Assembly (NCBI RefSeq): GCF_021531715.1
Contig: NZ_JAFBIT010000002.1
Coordinates: 496,001 to 560,000 of the forward strand
From: Anaeromassilibacillus senegalensis
GTDB lineage: Bacteria; Bacillota; Clostridia; Oscillospirales; Acutalibacteraceae
Reading direction: 5' to 3'
Length of the DNA stretch: 64,000 nt
Shown: positions 54,545 through 63,897 of the stretch, piece after piece
How the letters are laid out: every line of letters starts with the position of its first letter
Numbering within the stretch: the first letter of the stretch is position 1
Made by a program: the position numbers and the translations under genes
Notes under the pieces: generated by a model
Databases searched by the model: none
What the model was told of the DNA's origin: nothing
Seen by the model: the letters and a program-made list of their open reading frames with translations, nothing else

Positions 54545-56065
54545 TTACAGGTGTCTTCTTCTGAGGAAGATCACAAGGCCCGCAACGAGTACGGCAATCG
54601 GAACCACGATGGTGAAGAGGCCGAGGCCGACCATCTGGATCACCGCAGAGGACGCCGCGATGTCGAGCGTGTTGGTCTGCGTCTGTGTGACCGTGAGGCC
54701 GATGCGCGTATCGGTCGTGCCGGTCAGCGCTTTGATGAAATCAAGTGTAAGCGTCTTGTTGCCGAAGGTGGGGTTGCCGATATACTGGCTCAGATAATTC
54801 ATGGTGCAGCCGTCCACGACGACGTTCGCGCAGATCTTGCCGTAATTATCCATGTACCGCTGCGCAAGGCCGACGATCGTGTACACATCGGTCTCCGGAT
54901 CCTCCTGCGCCTCCATCTCGTCGCTGACAACGTAAGCCGTATCGCTTGTCTCCACGACCGAGTAGGTCACGATGTCGTTGTTCGCATTGAACAGGCGCTT
55001 GACCGACGCGGAGGCCGGCATCACGATGTTCTGATATGTGTCGCTCAGGACATCCTCCGTGACATTCGCAAAGAGGTATGCGCCGGACGCGTCCTGCGTT
55101 GTGATGACGTTATTCATATCCGTTTCCGCAAGGACGCCGGTCTGCGGTGCAAGGCCCCACTCCGCGAGGAACGAGGACAGATTCGGCATGGAATCCCAGC
55201 TCTGCGTCGGATATGTTGTGCAGTACAGTGTGCGCGAGGACGCCATCTCCTTGTCGTTGAGGAACGCCTCGAGCTTTGCAATTTCTTCCGTGGTGTAATC
55301 CGTTGTCGGTGTGCCGAGGAAGATGATGGAAGCTTCCTCCGGGATCTCCTCGGTGAGCAGATTGAATTCCTGAACCTCAAAGTTGTTGTCGCCGAGCATG
55401 GCGGTGAACGAGGTGAGGTTGCTGGAAATCGTCAGCATCTCGTTGTGGCCCGTCGCAAACGCGATGACCGGGACGCTGTCGAGGTTGACGAGGTAGAGCG
55501 CATTCGCGAGCGCGCCGTCAACCTTGGAATAGTAATTGTACTGGCCGGTGGTCGAATCCTGCTGGATGCTGAACAGATCCGTGACCGAAAGCACCTTGTG
55601 GCGCTTCTCCGTCTCAACCATGATCTTACCGGTCGTGAGACTGTCCTCCGAATACTGGCTGATGAATGTGGGGTTCAGGTCGGGATCGATGAACTGAACC
55701 TTGATCTTGTTGTTGGCCTCGTGGAGCTTATCCGCAAGGTTCGCAACCTGGCTGTACTTGAGGCCGTAATTCGTATAGACCTCGTCTCTGCGGATCGCGT
55801 CCTCCGAGCCGATGAGGTAAATCGTGGTCTCGTTTTCGATGCCCTTGGCGACGTCGAGCGAATCCTCGCTCAGCGTATTCAGACCCTCGAGCGTCAAGTC
55901 GATGTTCATCGAGGGGAAGCGCGTGGTCAGCGCCGAAACGAGAATGTTGATGACGATGATGATCGCGATAAACACGACCGTGAACGCGACGGCCAGAGAG
56001 CCGTGCTTGAATTTATCCTTGTGCAGCGCAGACTTGACCGCTGCCATATTGGGTTTCTTGCTCAT
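54545..56065 (-). CDS. GldG-family extracytoplasmic component of an ABC system
   Basis: 506 residues with an N-terminal membrane segment (about 22-50), a large soluble ABC_transp_aux/DUF-type domain (LNTLSEDSLDVAKGIENETT; VIAFATGHNEML, with FLGTPTTDYTTEEIAKLEAF), and a C-terminal membrane segment (about 475-500). This architecture is that of GldG, the auxiliary component of GldFG-type transporters. AGGAGG precedes the ATG. Confidence 0.85.
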   Translation of the reverse strand: MSKKPNMAAVKSALHKDKFKHGSLAVAFTVVFIAIIIVINILVSALTTRFPSMNIDLTLEGLNTLSEDSLDVAKGIENETTIYLIGSEDAIRRDEVYTNYGLKYSQVANLADKLHEANNKIKVQFIDPDLNPTFISQYSEDSLTTGKIMVETEKRHKVLSVTDLFSIQQDSTTGQYNYYSKVDGALANALYLVNLDSVPVIAFATGHNEMLTISSNLTSFTAMLGDNNFEVQEFNLLTEEIPEEASIIFLGTPTTDYTTEEIAKLEAFLNDKEMASSRTLYCTTYPTQSWDSMPNLSSFLAEWGLAPQTGVLAETDMNNVITTQDASGAYLFANVTEDVLSDTYQNIVMPASASVKRLFNANNDIVTYSVVETSDTAYVVSDEMEAQEDPETDVYTIVGLAQRYMDNYGKICANVVVDGCTMNYLSQYIGNPTFGNKTLTLDFIKALTGTTDTRIGLTVTQTQTNTLDIAASSAVIQMVGLGLFTIVVPIAVLVAGLVIFLRRRHL

Positions 56066-56080
56066 CTCTATGCTTCCTCC

Positions 56081-56788
56081 TTAGTTCCAGCGGCGGCTTT
56101 CCACCTTGCGGGCGGTCAGGAAGACGAACACGGCCGCGACGCTGATGAAGTACACACAGCTTGAAATGCTGAACACGCCCTGTGTGAATGTATCGTAGCG
56201 CGAGGTGAACGAAATCCATGTGAGAATCGTGCCGAAGATGTTGCCGGAAAGCGCAGACGCGATCTGGTCGATAAACATCAGCAGCACGGCGATAACGAAG
56301 GTGCCGATGGCCGCGATGACCTGGCTGATGGTCAGGCTGGAGATGAACACACCGATGGAGATCATCGCCGCGCCGTACAGCAGCGTGCCGAAGTAATTGC
56401 CGAGCAGCAGGCCCCACGGGAACGCCGAGGCAAACATGCTCATCGTGAGCGCCGGCAGAAGCGCGAGCGTATTGGCGACGAAATAAACGCCGAACGCCGC
56501 GAGGAACTTGCCGAACACAATCGCGGTGACGCTGACCGGCGCCGTGAGCAGAGCCTGGTCGGTCTTGTTCTTGCGCTCATCGCTCATGCTGCGCATCGTG
56601 ATGATCGGCATGATCATCATGCTGAACATAAACATGGTGTTGAAAACTTCCGTGATGTAGGAGCTGGAGCCCAGCATCATGACCTGATAATAGAAGAATC
56701 CGTAGAGCGCAAGCAGCGCGGCGACCACGACGTAGCCGACCGGCGAGGCGAAGTACGCTCTCAGCTCTCTTTTGAATATTGCTCTCAT
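56081..56788 (-). CDS. ABC transporter permease, GldF-like (ABC-2 family)
   Basis: 235 residues with six membrane segments; IFKRELRAYFASPVGYVVVA and the MRSMSDERKNKTDQALLTAPVS block are characteristic of the ABC-2 permeases next to GldG. Start overlaps the ATPase stop (ATGA). AAGGAGG precedes it. Substrate unknown. Confidence 0.88.
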   Translation of the reverse strand: MRAIFKRELRAYFASPVGYVVVAALLALYGFFYYQVMMLGSSSYITEVFNTMFMFSMMIMPIITMRSMSDERKNKTDQALLTAPVSVTAIVFGKFLAAFGVYFVANTLALLPALTMSMFASAFPWGLLLGNYFGTLLYGAAMISIGVFISSLTISQVIAAIGTFVIAVLLMFIDQIASALSGNIFGTILTWISFTSRYDTFTQGVFSISSCVYFISVAAVFVFLTARKVESRRWN

Positions 56789-57822
56789 TTCTCCGAATCC
56801 TCCTTATTCTCCGCTTCGGTCTGTTCAAACTCCATATCGGCTTCCGTAACGACCGCATCGTCGCCCGCATCCTCCTGCTGGATATGGGAAGCGTCGCTGC
56901 TGGTGAGCTGGAGGAAGACCTCCTCGAGCGTGAGATCCGTGTTCTTCAGGGCGAGCATCGGCCAGCCCTTGCGGGTGAGCAGCGCAAAGAGATTGCGGCG
57001 CAGGTCGTAGCCGGCCTTGCCCTCGATGGAGATCTCATAAACGCCCTTTTCCTTCTCGCCGAGGGAATAGACTTCTTCAATATGTTCGAGGCCGCGGATG
57101 GCCTGCACGATGTCGTTTTCCGGGCCCTCGATGCGGGCGATCAGGCGATGCTCCGCAGAGAGGTCGTGCGCAAGGGAATCGGTCGCGCCGTCGGCGACAA
57201 GGCGGCCGTTGTTGATGACGATCACGCGCTCGCAGACGGCCTGAACCTCGGGCAGGATGTGCGAAGAAAGGATGATCGTGTGGTTTTTGCCGAGGCTCTT
57301 GATCAGGTTGCGGATCTCGATGATCTGCTTCGGGTCAAGGCCGACGGTTGGCTCGTCGAGAATGAGGACCGGCGGGTTGCCGAGCAGCGCCTGCGCGATG
57401 CCGACGCGCTGCTTATAGCCCTTCGACAGGTTGCCGACGAGACGGTTGTAGACGTTGTCGATCTTCGTCAGGCGGCAGATTTCGCCGATGTGCTGCTTGC
57501 GGTCGAGCTTGACGCCCTTGAGCTCGTACATGAAGTTCAGGTACTCCTTAACCGTCATGTCGAGATAGAGCGGCGGCATCTCCGGCAGGTAGCCGATCAG
57601 CTTTTTGACTTCGTTCGGATTCTCCAGCGTGCTTTTACCCTGAACTGTTACCGAGCCGCTCGTGGCGGACAGGTAACCGGTGATGATATTCATGGTTGTG
57701 GATTTACCGGCGCCGTTCGGTCCGAGAAAACCGACGATGGTGCCTTCTTCAACCGTGAAGCTGACCTTGTTCAGCGCGGTGTTTGCACCGTAGCGCTTGG
57801 TGAGGTTTTTGACCTCGATCAT
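56785..57822 (-). CDS. ABC transporter ATP-binding protein, GldA-like
   Basis: 345 residues. Walker A GPNGAGKS near 37-44, signature LSKGYKQRVGIAQALLG, Walker B VLILDEPTVGLDP. The start at 57822 (MIEVKNLTKRYG) is preferred; the upstream frame to 57942 is not family-like. A C-terminal DUF4162-like tail of about 100 residues ends in an acidic stretch. First gene of a four-gene operon with permease, GldG-like and DUF4340 proteins. Confidence 0.93.
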   Translation of the reverse strand: MIEVKNLTKRYGANTALNKVSFTVEEGTIVGFLGPNGAGKSTTMNIITGYLSATSGSVTVQGKSTLENPNEVKKLIGYLPEMPPLYLDMTVKEYLNFMYELKGVKLDRKQHIGEICRLTKIDNVYNRLVGNLSKGYKQRVGIAQALLGNPPVLILDEPTVGLDPKQIIEIRNLIKSLGKNHTIILSSHILPEVQAVCERVIVINNGRLVADGATDSLAHDLSAEHRLIARIEGPENDIVQAIRGLEHIEEVYSLGEKEKGVYEISIEGKAGYDLRRNLFALLTRKGWPMLALKNTDLTLEEVFLQLTSSDASHIQQEDAGDDAVVTEADMEFEQTEAENKEDSEK

Positions 57823-58160
57823 GATTGATAACCATCCTTTCTCTGCGGGACGGAATCTGCTCCCGCCGGAACGGCCGGCAGGGAACCATCCTCCCCAATT
57901 TGCGCGAAACCGCGCAAGAATTGCTGAAATAAAAGAAAGCAATCCCGTTCAAAGCTCGCTTTCCCGCGGATTCGAGCGGAACTGCCTTGATAATCATACC
58001 GCAACTTTCGCTGTTTTGCAATAGTTGTTCCGAACCTTTATCCGCAAATTTGATCAAAATAGCCGACAAAAAGCGGCTGCTATCCTGCATTATAGGGGCA
58101 CTGTGTGATAACTGTGTGAAAAACAAAATTCAATTTGAAAACAAACTGTGAACTTTCGGT
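57823..58160. other. Intergenic region between ABC operon and rpe
   Basis: Holds the ABC operon promoter (57993-58021) and its leader of about 170 bases. A second TATAAT-like box occurs near 58088-58093 without a good -35 box. No gene is supported. Confidence 0.5.
57993..58021 (-). promoter_or_regulatory. Sigma-A promoter of the Gld-like ABC operon
   Basis: Minus-strand TTGCAA (58021-58016) and TATGAT (57998-57993), spacer 17. Confidence 0.72.
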
Positions 58161-58787
58161 TTATTCGCCCCGCAGAATGCGGATCTCCTCCGTTATATCC
58201 GTCGCGCGGAACACGCTTGTGCCCGCCACGGCGACGTCCACGCCCGCCGCGCGGCACGCAGCCGCCGTCTCGCGGTTCACGCCGCCGTCCACCTCGATCA
58301 GCAGCTCCGGCCGGCGCGCGCGCAGCGCACGGACTTTTTCAAGCTGCTCCGGCATGAATTTCTGCCCGCCGAAGCCGGGTTCGACCGTCATGACAAGGAC
58401 CATGTACAACCGGTCGAGGTAGGGAAACAGCGCTTCCACCGGCGTGCCGGGCTTCAGCGAAAGGCTGGGCTTCATGCCGCAGCGTTCAATTTCCGCAAGG
58501 GTTTCTTCGATGTCGTCCTCACATTCGACGTGGAACGTGAGGATATCCGCGCCGGCGTCGGCAAATTTCTGCACGTAGCGCTTCGGATGCGAGAGCATCA
58601 GGTGAACGTCAAAGGGCCTGTCCGTCAGCGGGCGCAGCGCGTGCACGACGTCCGGCCCGAAGCTGATATTCGGCACAAAATGGCCGTCCATGATATCGAG
58701 ATGCAGCCAGTCCGCATCCTGCACCGCGCGGACGCATTCGCCCATGCGGGTGTAGTCGCTGGCCAGCATAGAAGGTGCGATTTTCAT
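58161..58787 (-). CDS. rpe: Ribulose-phosphate 3-epimerase
   Basis: Interconverts ribulose and xylulose 5-phosphate. 208-residue TIM barrel: IAPSMLASDY, HLDIMDGHFVPNISFGP, HLMLSHPKRY, MTVEPGFGGQKF and the phosphate site EVDGGVNRET. The family is about 210-220 residues. AAAGGG precedes the ATG. It is followed upstream by an AEC transporter on the same strand. Confidence 0.96.
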   Translation of the reverse strand: MKIAPSMLASDYTRMGECVRAVQDADWLHLDIMDGHFVPNISFGPDVVHALRPLTDRPFDVHLMLSHPKRYVQKFADAGADILTFHVECEDDIEETLAEIERCGMKPSLSLKPGTPVEALFPYLDRLYMVLVMTVEPGFGGQKFMPEQLEKVRALRARRPELLIEVDGGVNRETAAACRAAGVDVAVAGTSVFRATDITEEIRILRGE

Positions 58788-58807
58788 TTTTATCCCTTTC
58801 CTTTCGC

Positions 58808-59728
58808 TTACATGAGAAGCTGTGCCAACACGGTGAACAGCGGGATCGTGATGATGGAGAGCGCGGTTGTGACCGCCACGCTCTTCGAGGCCAGCTCCGC
58901 GTCGCCGCCGTACTGCACAGCAAAGAGCACGCAGTTCGCCGCCACCGGCGTTGCCGCCTGAATCACGGAGCTCATCAGCAGCGTGTCGTTCGGCCGCACA
59001 AGCAGCGCGAGGGCGAGGTACAGTGCGGGCGCGACGAACAAACGCAGAACCGCCATCTTATACACGGCGGCGTCTGAAATGAATTCCTTCAGCTTTACGC
59101 GGGCTATATAGCCGCCGACGACGATCATCGCAAGCGGCGTATTGAGCGCTGAGATCATCTGCACCGGCGAAGCAATCAGCTCCGGCAGACGGATATTGAG
59201 GAAGTAAATCGGCAGGCCGATCGCAAGCCCGATGATTCCCGGGTTCATCAGGAGTGTCGTCAGCTTGACCTTGCCGCCGCCCATCATAACGTAGCCGTAC
59301 GTCCAGCAGAACAGGTTGAACACCGAGATGAAAAACGAACCGTACAGCACGCCGTCCGTACCGACAATGCCTTCAACGAGCGGGATTCCCATGAAACCCA
59401 CGTTGCAGAAGATCATGGAAAAGCGCAGAACCTTCTGCCGCGGCTTCTCCTCCTTGCGGAAAAACAGGTAGCTCAGCGCGATGCACAGCGCAATCGACGC
59501 CGCGGGCAGCGCCACCGCGAGGAGGAGATCCATCGCGCCCAATGCGCCGGATTCCGCCGAAAGAAACGACGAGACAATCAGGCACGGCGTGACGATACGG
59601 ATCAGCAGATCCGTGATCTCGCTGAGGCCCTTCTGCGAGAGGAGCCCCTTTTTCACTGAAAAATAGCCGACCAAAATCAGAATCAGGATGATGGCGACCT
59701 TGAGCGTAACCGCCAGAAAAGCATCCAT
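58808..59728 (-). CDS. AEC family transporter (auxin efflux carrier-like)
   Basis: 306 residues, about 10 membrane segments. VGYFSVKKGLLSQKGLSEIT, PCLIVSSFL and the second-half ATPVAANCVLFA block are typical of AEC transporters for small organic acids. The ATG at 59728 is 11 bases from AAAGGA; the GTG at 59737 is too close. Substrate not inferable. Confidence 0.88.
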   Translation of the reverse strand: MDAFLAVTLKVAIILILILVGYFSVKKGLLSQKGLSEITDLLIRIVTPCLIVSSFLSAESGALGAMDLLLAVALPAASIALCIALSYLFFRKEEKPRQKVLRFSMIFCNVGFMGIPLVEGIVGTDGVLYGSFFISVFNLFCWTYGYVMMGGGKVKLTTLLMNPGIIGLAIGLPIYFLNIRLPELIASPVQMISALNTPLAMIVVGGYIARVKLKEFISDAAVYKMAVLRLFVAPALYLALALLVRPNDTLLMSSVIQAATPVAANCVLFAVQYGGDAELASKSVAVTTALSIITIPLFTVLAQLLM

Positions 59729-59756
59729 ATTGACCACTGTCCTTTCCTTTACACGC

Positions 59757-60038
59757 TCAGTCTTTCTTGCCGGTCTTGTCCTGCTTTGTGCCCGCGCGGT
59801 TCAGCACGAAGAACTGCACCGCAAGCACCACGAGCACGGCGCCGGTCAGCGCCTTGAGCACAATGCCCGGCACGCCCTGAAACACCAGCCATTCGGGCCG
59901 CAGCGCATCGACGAGCCACCAGCAGCCGAGCACCAGGAAAAACGCGCCCGCGAGATAGAAGATTTTGTTTTCTTTAGAAAGCCGGAAGATCAGCACCAGC
60001 CCGGCAATGACCCACATTGCCGCATAAAAATAACCCAT
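59757..60038 (-). CDS. Small membrane protein of unknown function (93 aa)
   Basis: Three hydrophobic segments (about 4-18, 27-45, 58-80) and a short basic C-terminus (NRAGTKQDKTGKKD). Not recognised. The ATG at 60038 has AGAGG seven bases upstream. It has its own strong promoter and is probably the first gene of a unit with the AEC transporter and rpe. Confidence 0.7.
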   Translation of the reverse strand: MGYFYAAMWVIAGLVLIFRLSKENKIFYLAGAFFLVLGCWWLVDALRPEWLVFQGVPGIVLKALTGAVLVVLAVQFFVLNRAGTKQDKTGKKD

Positions 60039-60096
60039 ACGCAAACCTCTTTGCTCTTGTTTCGATTTTTGCGCATACCGCGCAGTTTACCGTATT

Positions 60097-60125
60097 ATTA
60101 TAGCCGAAGCAAGCCGAAATTACAA
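60097..60125 (-). promoter_or_regulatory. Sigma-A promoter of the small membrane protein / AEC / rpe genes
   Basis: Minus-strand TTGTAA (60125-60120) and TATAAT (60102-60097), spacer 17. Confidence 0.72.
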
Positions 60126-60278
60126 GTATTCATGCCGTTTCCCGACAATTTCTCTTCTGGTCGGTCATGCATCATCCATCGTTCGCCCACTCAAATCAAA
60201 TAGTCTGGGTAAGACTTTATCCACACTTTTGAAAAAGCATCGGATATACTGAACGAAAAAAGCGAAAGGATGACCACC

Positions 60279-60341
60279 ATGACCGAAAAAACCTGCGGCG
60301 ACTGCGTGCATTTCACACCGGCAAAACCAAAGGAAAACTGA
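60279..60341 (+). CDS. Micro-ORF (20 aa) with a CxxC motif, possible truncated zinc-ribbon gene
   Basis: ATG at 60279 has a well-placed GAAAGGA site. The 20-residue peptide MTEKTCGDCVHFTPAKPKEN resembles the start of small Clostridia Cys-rich proteins but ends before the second Cys pair expected. It is followed directly by a terminator. It may be a decayed gene or a real small protein. Confidence 0.35.
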   Translation: MTEKTCGDCVHFTPAKPKEN

Positions 60342-60349
60342 GCATACAA

Positions 60350-60382
60350 AAAAGGACTGCCGGGTATCCGACAGTCCTTTTG
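60350..60382. terminator. Bidirectional terminator after rplQ and the micro-ORF
   Basis: Stem AAAGGACTG / CAGTCCTTT (60351-60359 with 60372-60380), T-run on the plus strand and A-run for the minus strand. Confidence 0.8.
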
Positions 60383-60397
60383 CTTGATTTATGGAAA

Positions 60398-60739
60398 TCA
60401 GATGAGCTCGATGATCGCCATCTCAGCTGCGTCGCCGCGGCGCGGCCCGAGCTTCGTGATGCGAGTGTAGCCGCCGTTGCGGTCCGCATACTTCGGCGCG
60501 ATCTCCTTGAACAGCTTGTTCGTAACGCTTTCCTTTGTGATGAAAGCCATGACGTTTCTTCTGTTCGCGAGGTTGTCTTCCTTCGCGATCGTGATCATCT
60601 TTTCCGCCAGAGCACGAACTTCCTGTGCTCTTGTCGCTGTTGTCTCGATCTTTCCGTTCTCGAAGAAGAACGTAACGAGGCCGCGCAGCATAGCGAGTCT
60701 ATGCGCAGTGTCTCTTCCGAGTTTTCTTGTTCCCGGCAT
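60398..60739 (-). CDS. rplQ: 50S ribosomal protein L17
   Basis: 113 residues, [20 protein letters not shown] start, [18 protein letters not shown] and the C-terminal [22 protein letters not shown]. The ATG at 60739 has AGGAG eight bases upstream. Last gene of the rpoA operon, followed by a terminator. Confidence 0.97.
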   Translation of the reverse strand: MPGTRKLGRDTAHRLAMLRGLVTFFFENGKIETTATRAQEVRALAEKMITIAKEDNLANRRNVMAFITKESVTNKLFKEIAPKYADRNGGYTRITKLGPRRGDAAEMAIIELI

Positions 60740-60769
60740 GATTGTCACTCCTATCGTTTCGTAATAAAA

Positions 60770-61723
60770 TTATTCATCGTCCTTACGGAGGTTAAAGCCG
60801 AGAGACGCCAACTTCCAGATGACTTCTTCCAGCGACTTGCGGCCGAGGTTTCTGACCTTCATCATGTCCTCTTCGGACTTCGAGAGCAGGTCTTCCACCG
60901 TATTGATGCCGGCACGCTTGAGGCAGTTGAAGGAGCGGACGGAGAGGTCCAGCTCTTCAATGGTCATTTCCAGAACCTTTTCCTTGCCCTTTTCGTCCTT
61001 TTCAACCATAATCTCGGTGCTCTTGCCCTTATCGGACAGATCCACGAAGAGATTGAGGTGGTCGGTGAGAACCTTTGCGGCGAGGGAAACGGCCTCCTGA
61101 GCGGTAATAACTCCGTTTGTCCATACCTCGAGCGTCAGCTTATCGAAATCAATGCTCTGGCCGACGCGGGTAGGCTCCACGTTAAAGTTTACCTTTAACA
61201 CCGGTGTGTAAATAGAATCAACTGCCAGTTCGCCGATCACGCCCTGCGGCATGTTCTGCTTGTTGCGCTCGCCGGAGACATAGCCTCTGCCCTTATCGAG
61301 CACGAGCTCCATATACAGCTTTGCGCCTTCTCCGAGCGTGGCAATGTGCAGATCGGGGTTGAGGATCTCAACCTCGCTGTCGCACTTTATCGAATCTGCG
61401 GTCACAATGCAGGGGCCCTCCGCCGCGATCTCCACGGTTTTGGGGCCGTCGCAGTGCAGCTTCGCAATCAGGCCCTTGATGTTCAGCACGATCTCGGTGA
61501 CGTCTTCCTTTACACCGGGGATGGTGGAGAATTCGTGAACGACGCCGTCGATTTTGATCGACTTAACCGCGACACCCGGCAGGCTGGAAAGGAGCACACG
61601 GCGCAGGCTGTTGCCCAGTGTGGTGCCGAAGCCGCGCTCGAGCGGCTCGACAACAAACCGGCCGTAGGTGTTATCGTTGGATAATTCCTCGGTCTCTATT
61701 CTCGGTCTTTCTATCTCAATCAT
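60770..61723 (-). CDS. rpoA: RNA polymerase alpha subunit
   Basis: 317 residues: alpha-NTD dimerisation/assembly domain ([22 protein letters not shown]) and alpha-CTD ([20 protein letters not shown]). AAAGGAGG precedes the ATG at 61723. Lies between rpsD and rplQ as usual. Confidence 0.98.
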   Translation of the reverse strand: MIEIERPRIETEELSNDNTYGRFVVEPLERGFGTTLGNSLRRVLLSSLPGVAVKSIKIDGVVHEFSTIPGVKEDVTEIVLNIKGLIAKLHCDGPKTVEIAAEGPCIVTADSIKCDSEVEILNPDLHIATLGEGAKLYMELVLDKGRGYVSGERNKQNMPQGVIGELAVDSIYTPVLKVNFNVEPTRVGQSIDFDKLTLEVWTNGVITAQEAVSLAAKVLTDHLNLFVDLSDKGKSTEIMVEKDEKGKEKVLEMTIEELDLSVRSFNCLKRAGINTVEDLLSKSEEDMMKVRNLGRKSLEEVIWKLASLGFNLRKDDE

Positions 61724-61782
61724 TTGCGATCCTCCTTTACACATTTAACGCAATTCGTAAAATCCATATAAGGTTTACAGAA

Positions 61783-62409
61783 TTACTTGGAGTACAACTC
61801 AACGATGAGAGTTTCGTCAACCTCGAGGTCAATGTCCGAACGCTCGGGCATTGCAACGACCTTTGCTTCGCAGGCTGCGGCGTTGAGCTCGAGCCACTTC
61901 ACAACCGGTCTTGCAGCGTTTGCTTCGAGAACAGCCTTGAACTTCTCGGAGGAGCGGCTGTTTTCCTTGATCGCGACGACGTCGCCTTCCTTCAGGAGGT
62001 AGGACGGGATGTCAACCTTCTGGCCGTTGACGGTGAAATGACCGTGAACGACGAGCTGACGCGCTTCCGCTCTGGAGGAAGCCCAGCCGCAGCGGTATAC
62101 GACGTTGTCGAGGCGTGTTTCGAGGAGGACGAGGAGGTTGTCGCCGGCCTTGCCCTGCATCTTGGTGGCCATGTCATAGTAATGTCTGAACTGGCCCTCC
62201 AGAACGCCGTAGTAACGTCTTGTCATCTGCTTTGCACGCAGCTGCATACCGTACTCAGAAGTCTTCTTTCTGCCCTGACCGTGCTGGCCCGGTGCATATG
62301 CTCTGCGTGTGATTGCGCACTTGTCTGTGTAGCATCTCTGGCCCTTGAGGAACAGCTTCTGACCCTCGCGGCGGCAAAGCTTGCAGACAGCATCTGTATA
62401 TCTTGCCAT
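61783..62409 (-). CDS. rpsD: 30S ribosomal protein S4
   Basis: 208 residues. The N-terminal zinc site is intact (Cys9, Cys12, Cys26, Cys31), the zinc-binding form of S4. S4 domain [20 protein letters not shown] follows. Feedback repressor of this operon in bacteria. GGAGG precedes the ATG. Confidence 0.98.
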   Translation of the reverse strand: MARYTDAVCKLCRREGQKLFLKGQRCYTDKCAITRRAYAPGQHGQGRKKTSEYGMQLRAKQMTRRYYGVLEGQFRHYYDMATKMQGKAGDNLLVLLETRLDNVVYRCGWASSRAEARQLVVHGHFTVNGQKVDIPSYLLKEGDVVAIKENSRSSEKFKAVLEANAARPVVKWLELNAAACEAKVVAMPERSDIDLEVDETLIVELYSK

Positions 62410-62430
62410 TGTGTGTAACCTCCTAATCTT

Positions 62431-62844
62431 TTATACGCGTCTTCTCTTCGGAGGACGGCATCCGTTGTGCGGAATCGGTGTAACGTCTTTGATCATGCTG
62501 ACCTCAAGACCCGCCGCCTGCAGCGCACGGATTGCAGCTTCACGGCCTGCGCCCGGGCCCTTGACATAGACCTCGACGCTCTTCATGCCGTGCTCCATGG
62601 CGATCTTCGCCGCGGTCTCCGCAGCGGTCTGCGCTGCGAACGGCGTGGACTTTCTGGAGCCGCGGAAGCCGAGCTCGCCTGCGCTCGCCCAGGAAACTGC
62701 GTTGCCCTGTGTATCTGTGATGGTTACGATCGTGTTGTTGAAGGTGGACTGGATATGTGCAGCGCCGCGCTCAATATTCTTGCGCTCACGGCGTCTGCGG
62801 ACTGCGGTAACTGCTGCTTTCTTTCCGCCTTTTGTTGCTGCCAT
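62431..62844 (-). CDS. rpsK: 30S ribosomal protein S11
   Basis: 137 residues, [33 protein letters not shown] and the C-terminal [24 protein letters not shown] precedes the ATG. Operon position between rpsM and rpsD. Confidence 0.98.
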   Translation of the reverse strand: MAATKGGKKAAVTAVRRRRERKNIERGAAHIQSTFNNTIVTITDTQGNAVSWASAGELGFRGSRKSTPFAAQTAAETAAKIAMEHGMKSVEVYVKGPGAGREAAIRALQAAGLEVSMIKDVTPIPHNGCRPPKRRRV

Positions 62845-62861
62845 TTAAGAATCCCTCCCGA

Positions 62862-63230
62862 TTACTTCTTCTTGTTGGCCATTGTCTTTCTCGGACCCTT
62901 GCGTGTTCTCGCGTTGGTCTTCGAACGCTGACCTCTAACCGGCAGACCCTTGCGGTGGCGAACGCCGCGGTAGCAGCCGATCTCAATGAGTCTCTTGATA
63001 TCGAACGCGACATCACGGCGGAGGTCGCCCTCAACTGTGCAGTGGTGGTCGATATATTCTCTTAACTTTGTTGCGTCATCCTCGGACAGATCTCTTACAC
63101 GGATGTCCGGATCAACGCCTGTTGCAGCGCAGATATCCGACGCTGTCTTGCGGCCGATGCCGAAGATGTAGGTAAGAGCAATCTCGATTCTTTTGTCTCT
63201 GGGTAAATCAATACCAGCAATACGAGCCAT
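62862..63230 (-). CDS. rpsM: 30S ribosomal protein S13
   Basis: 122 residues: [20 protein letters not shown], helix-hairpin-helix region and [19 protein letters not shown] tail. GGAGG precedes the ATG. Confidence 0.98.
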   Translation of the reverse strand: MARIAGIDLPRDKRIEIALTYIFGIGRKTASDICAATGVDPDIRVRDLSEDDATKLREYIDHHCTVEGDLRRDVAFDIKRLIEIGCYRGVRHRKGLPVRGQRSKTNARTRKGPRKTMANKKK

Positions 63231-63262
63231 GCTTATTGCACCTCCATGATAATTTCAGAGCC

Positions 63263-63376
63263 TCAGCCCTGGCGCTGCTTATGCTTCGGGTTCTCACAGA
63301 TAACCATGACTTTACCCTTGCGCTTGATAATCTTGCATTTTTCGCACATCTTCTTAACAGAAGGTCTGACTTTCAT
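63263..63376 (-). CDS. rpmJ: 50S ribosomal protein L36
   Basis: 37 residues, [20 protein letters not shown] start with the CxxC zinc site and the [12 protein letters not shown] end. Standard place between infA and rpsM. Confidence 0.97.
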   Translation of the reverse strand: MKVRPSVKKMCEKCKIIKRKGKVMVICENPKHKQRQG

Positions 63377-63393
63377 TTGTGTGCCCTCCTTAT

Positions 63394-63612
63394 TTACTTG
63401 GAACGCCAGGTGATGCGTCCCTTGGTCAGATCATACGGGCTCATTTCGACCGTGACCTTGTCGCCGGGCAGAATACGGATAAAATTCATCCGCAGCTTGC
63501 CGGAGATATGAGCCAGGATCATATGCCCGCCCGGAATCTCCACTTGGAACGTGGCGTTCGGCAGAGCTTCCTTGACGATTCCTTCTACTTCAATTACGTC
63601 CTGTTTTGACAT
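63394..63612 (-). CDS. infA: Translation initiation factor IF-1
   Basis: 72 residues, single S1/OB-fold domain: [36 protein letters not shown] and the C-terminal [17 protein letters not shown] precedes the ATG. Confidence 0.98.
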   Translation of the reverse strand: MSKQDVIEVEGIVKEALPNATFQVEIPGGHMILAHISGKLRMNFIRILPGDKVTVEMSPYDLTKGRITWRSK

Positions 63613-63639
63613 AATATCACCAATCCTTCATCGGATAAA

Positions 63640-63888
63640 TTACGTTGTGCGCTCTCTGTACTTCTGGAGAGCCGTGCGTATCTGTCGATTGGTCGAAAGG
63701 CTTTCTTCGCCGAGCACCGCGCCGGTGGGCGCTAGGTGGATCAGCTTCTTTTTCTTCGGATTCTCCAGCGTGCGGCGTCTGCCGTCCGCCATATAGGCGT
63801 ACGCGCCGTCCAGCCTGAGAATCACCTGAAAATCGCCTCTGTCGTGACCTGCGCGCGACTGCATGATCCCTCCGCGTCTGAACTCCAT
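63640..63888 (-). CDS. KOW-domain RNA-binding protein (L14e/L6e-like)
   Basis: 82 residues: KOW-type start VQSRAGHDRGDF-like (here MQSRAGHDRGDFQVIL) and the KKKKLIHLAPT block. This gene sits between map and infA in many Clostridia. GAGGTG precedes the ATG at 63888; the internal ATG at 63864 is an alternative start. Confidence 0.85.
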   Translation of the reverse strand: MEFRRGGIMQSRAGHDRGDFQVILRLDGAYAYMADGRRRTLENPKKKKLIHLAPTGAVLGEESLSTNRQIRTALQKYRERTT

Positions 63889-63897
63889 CGGATCACC

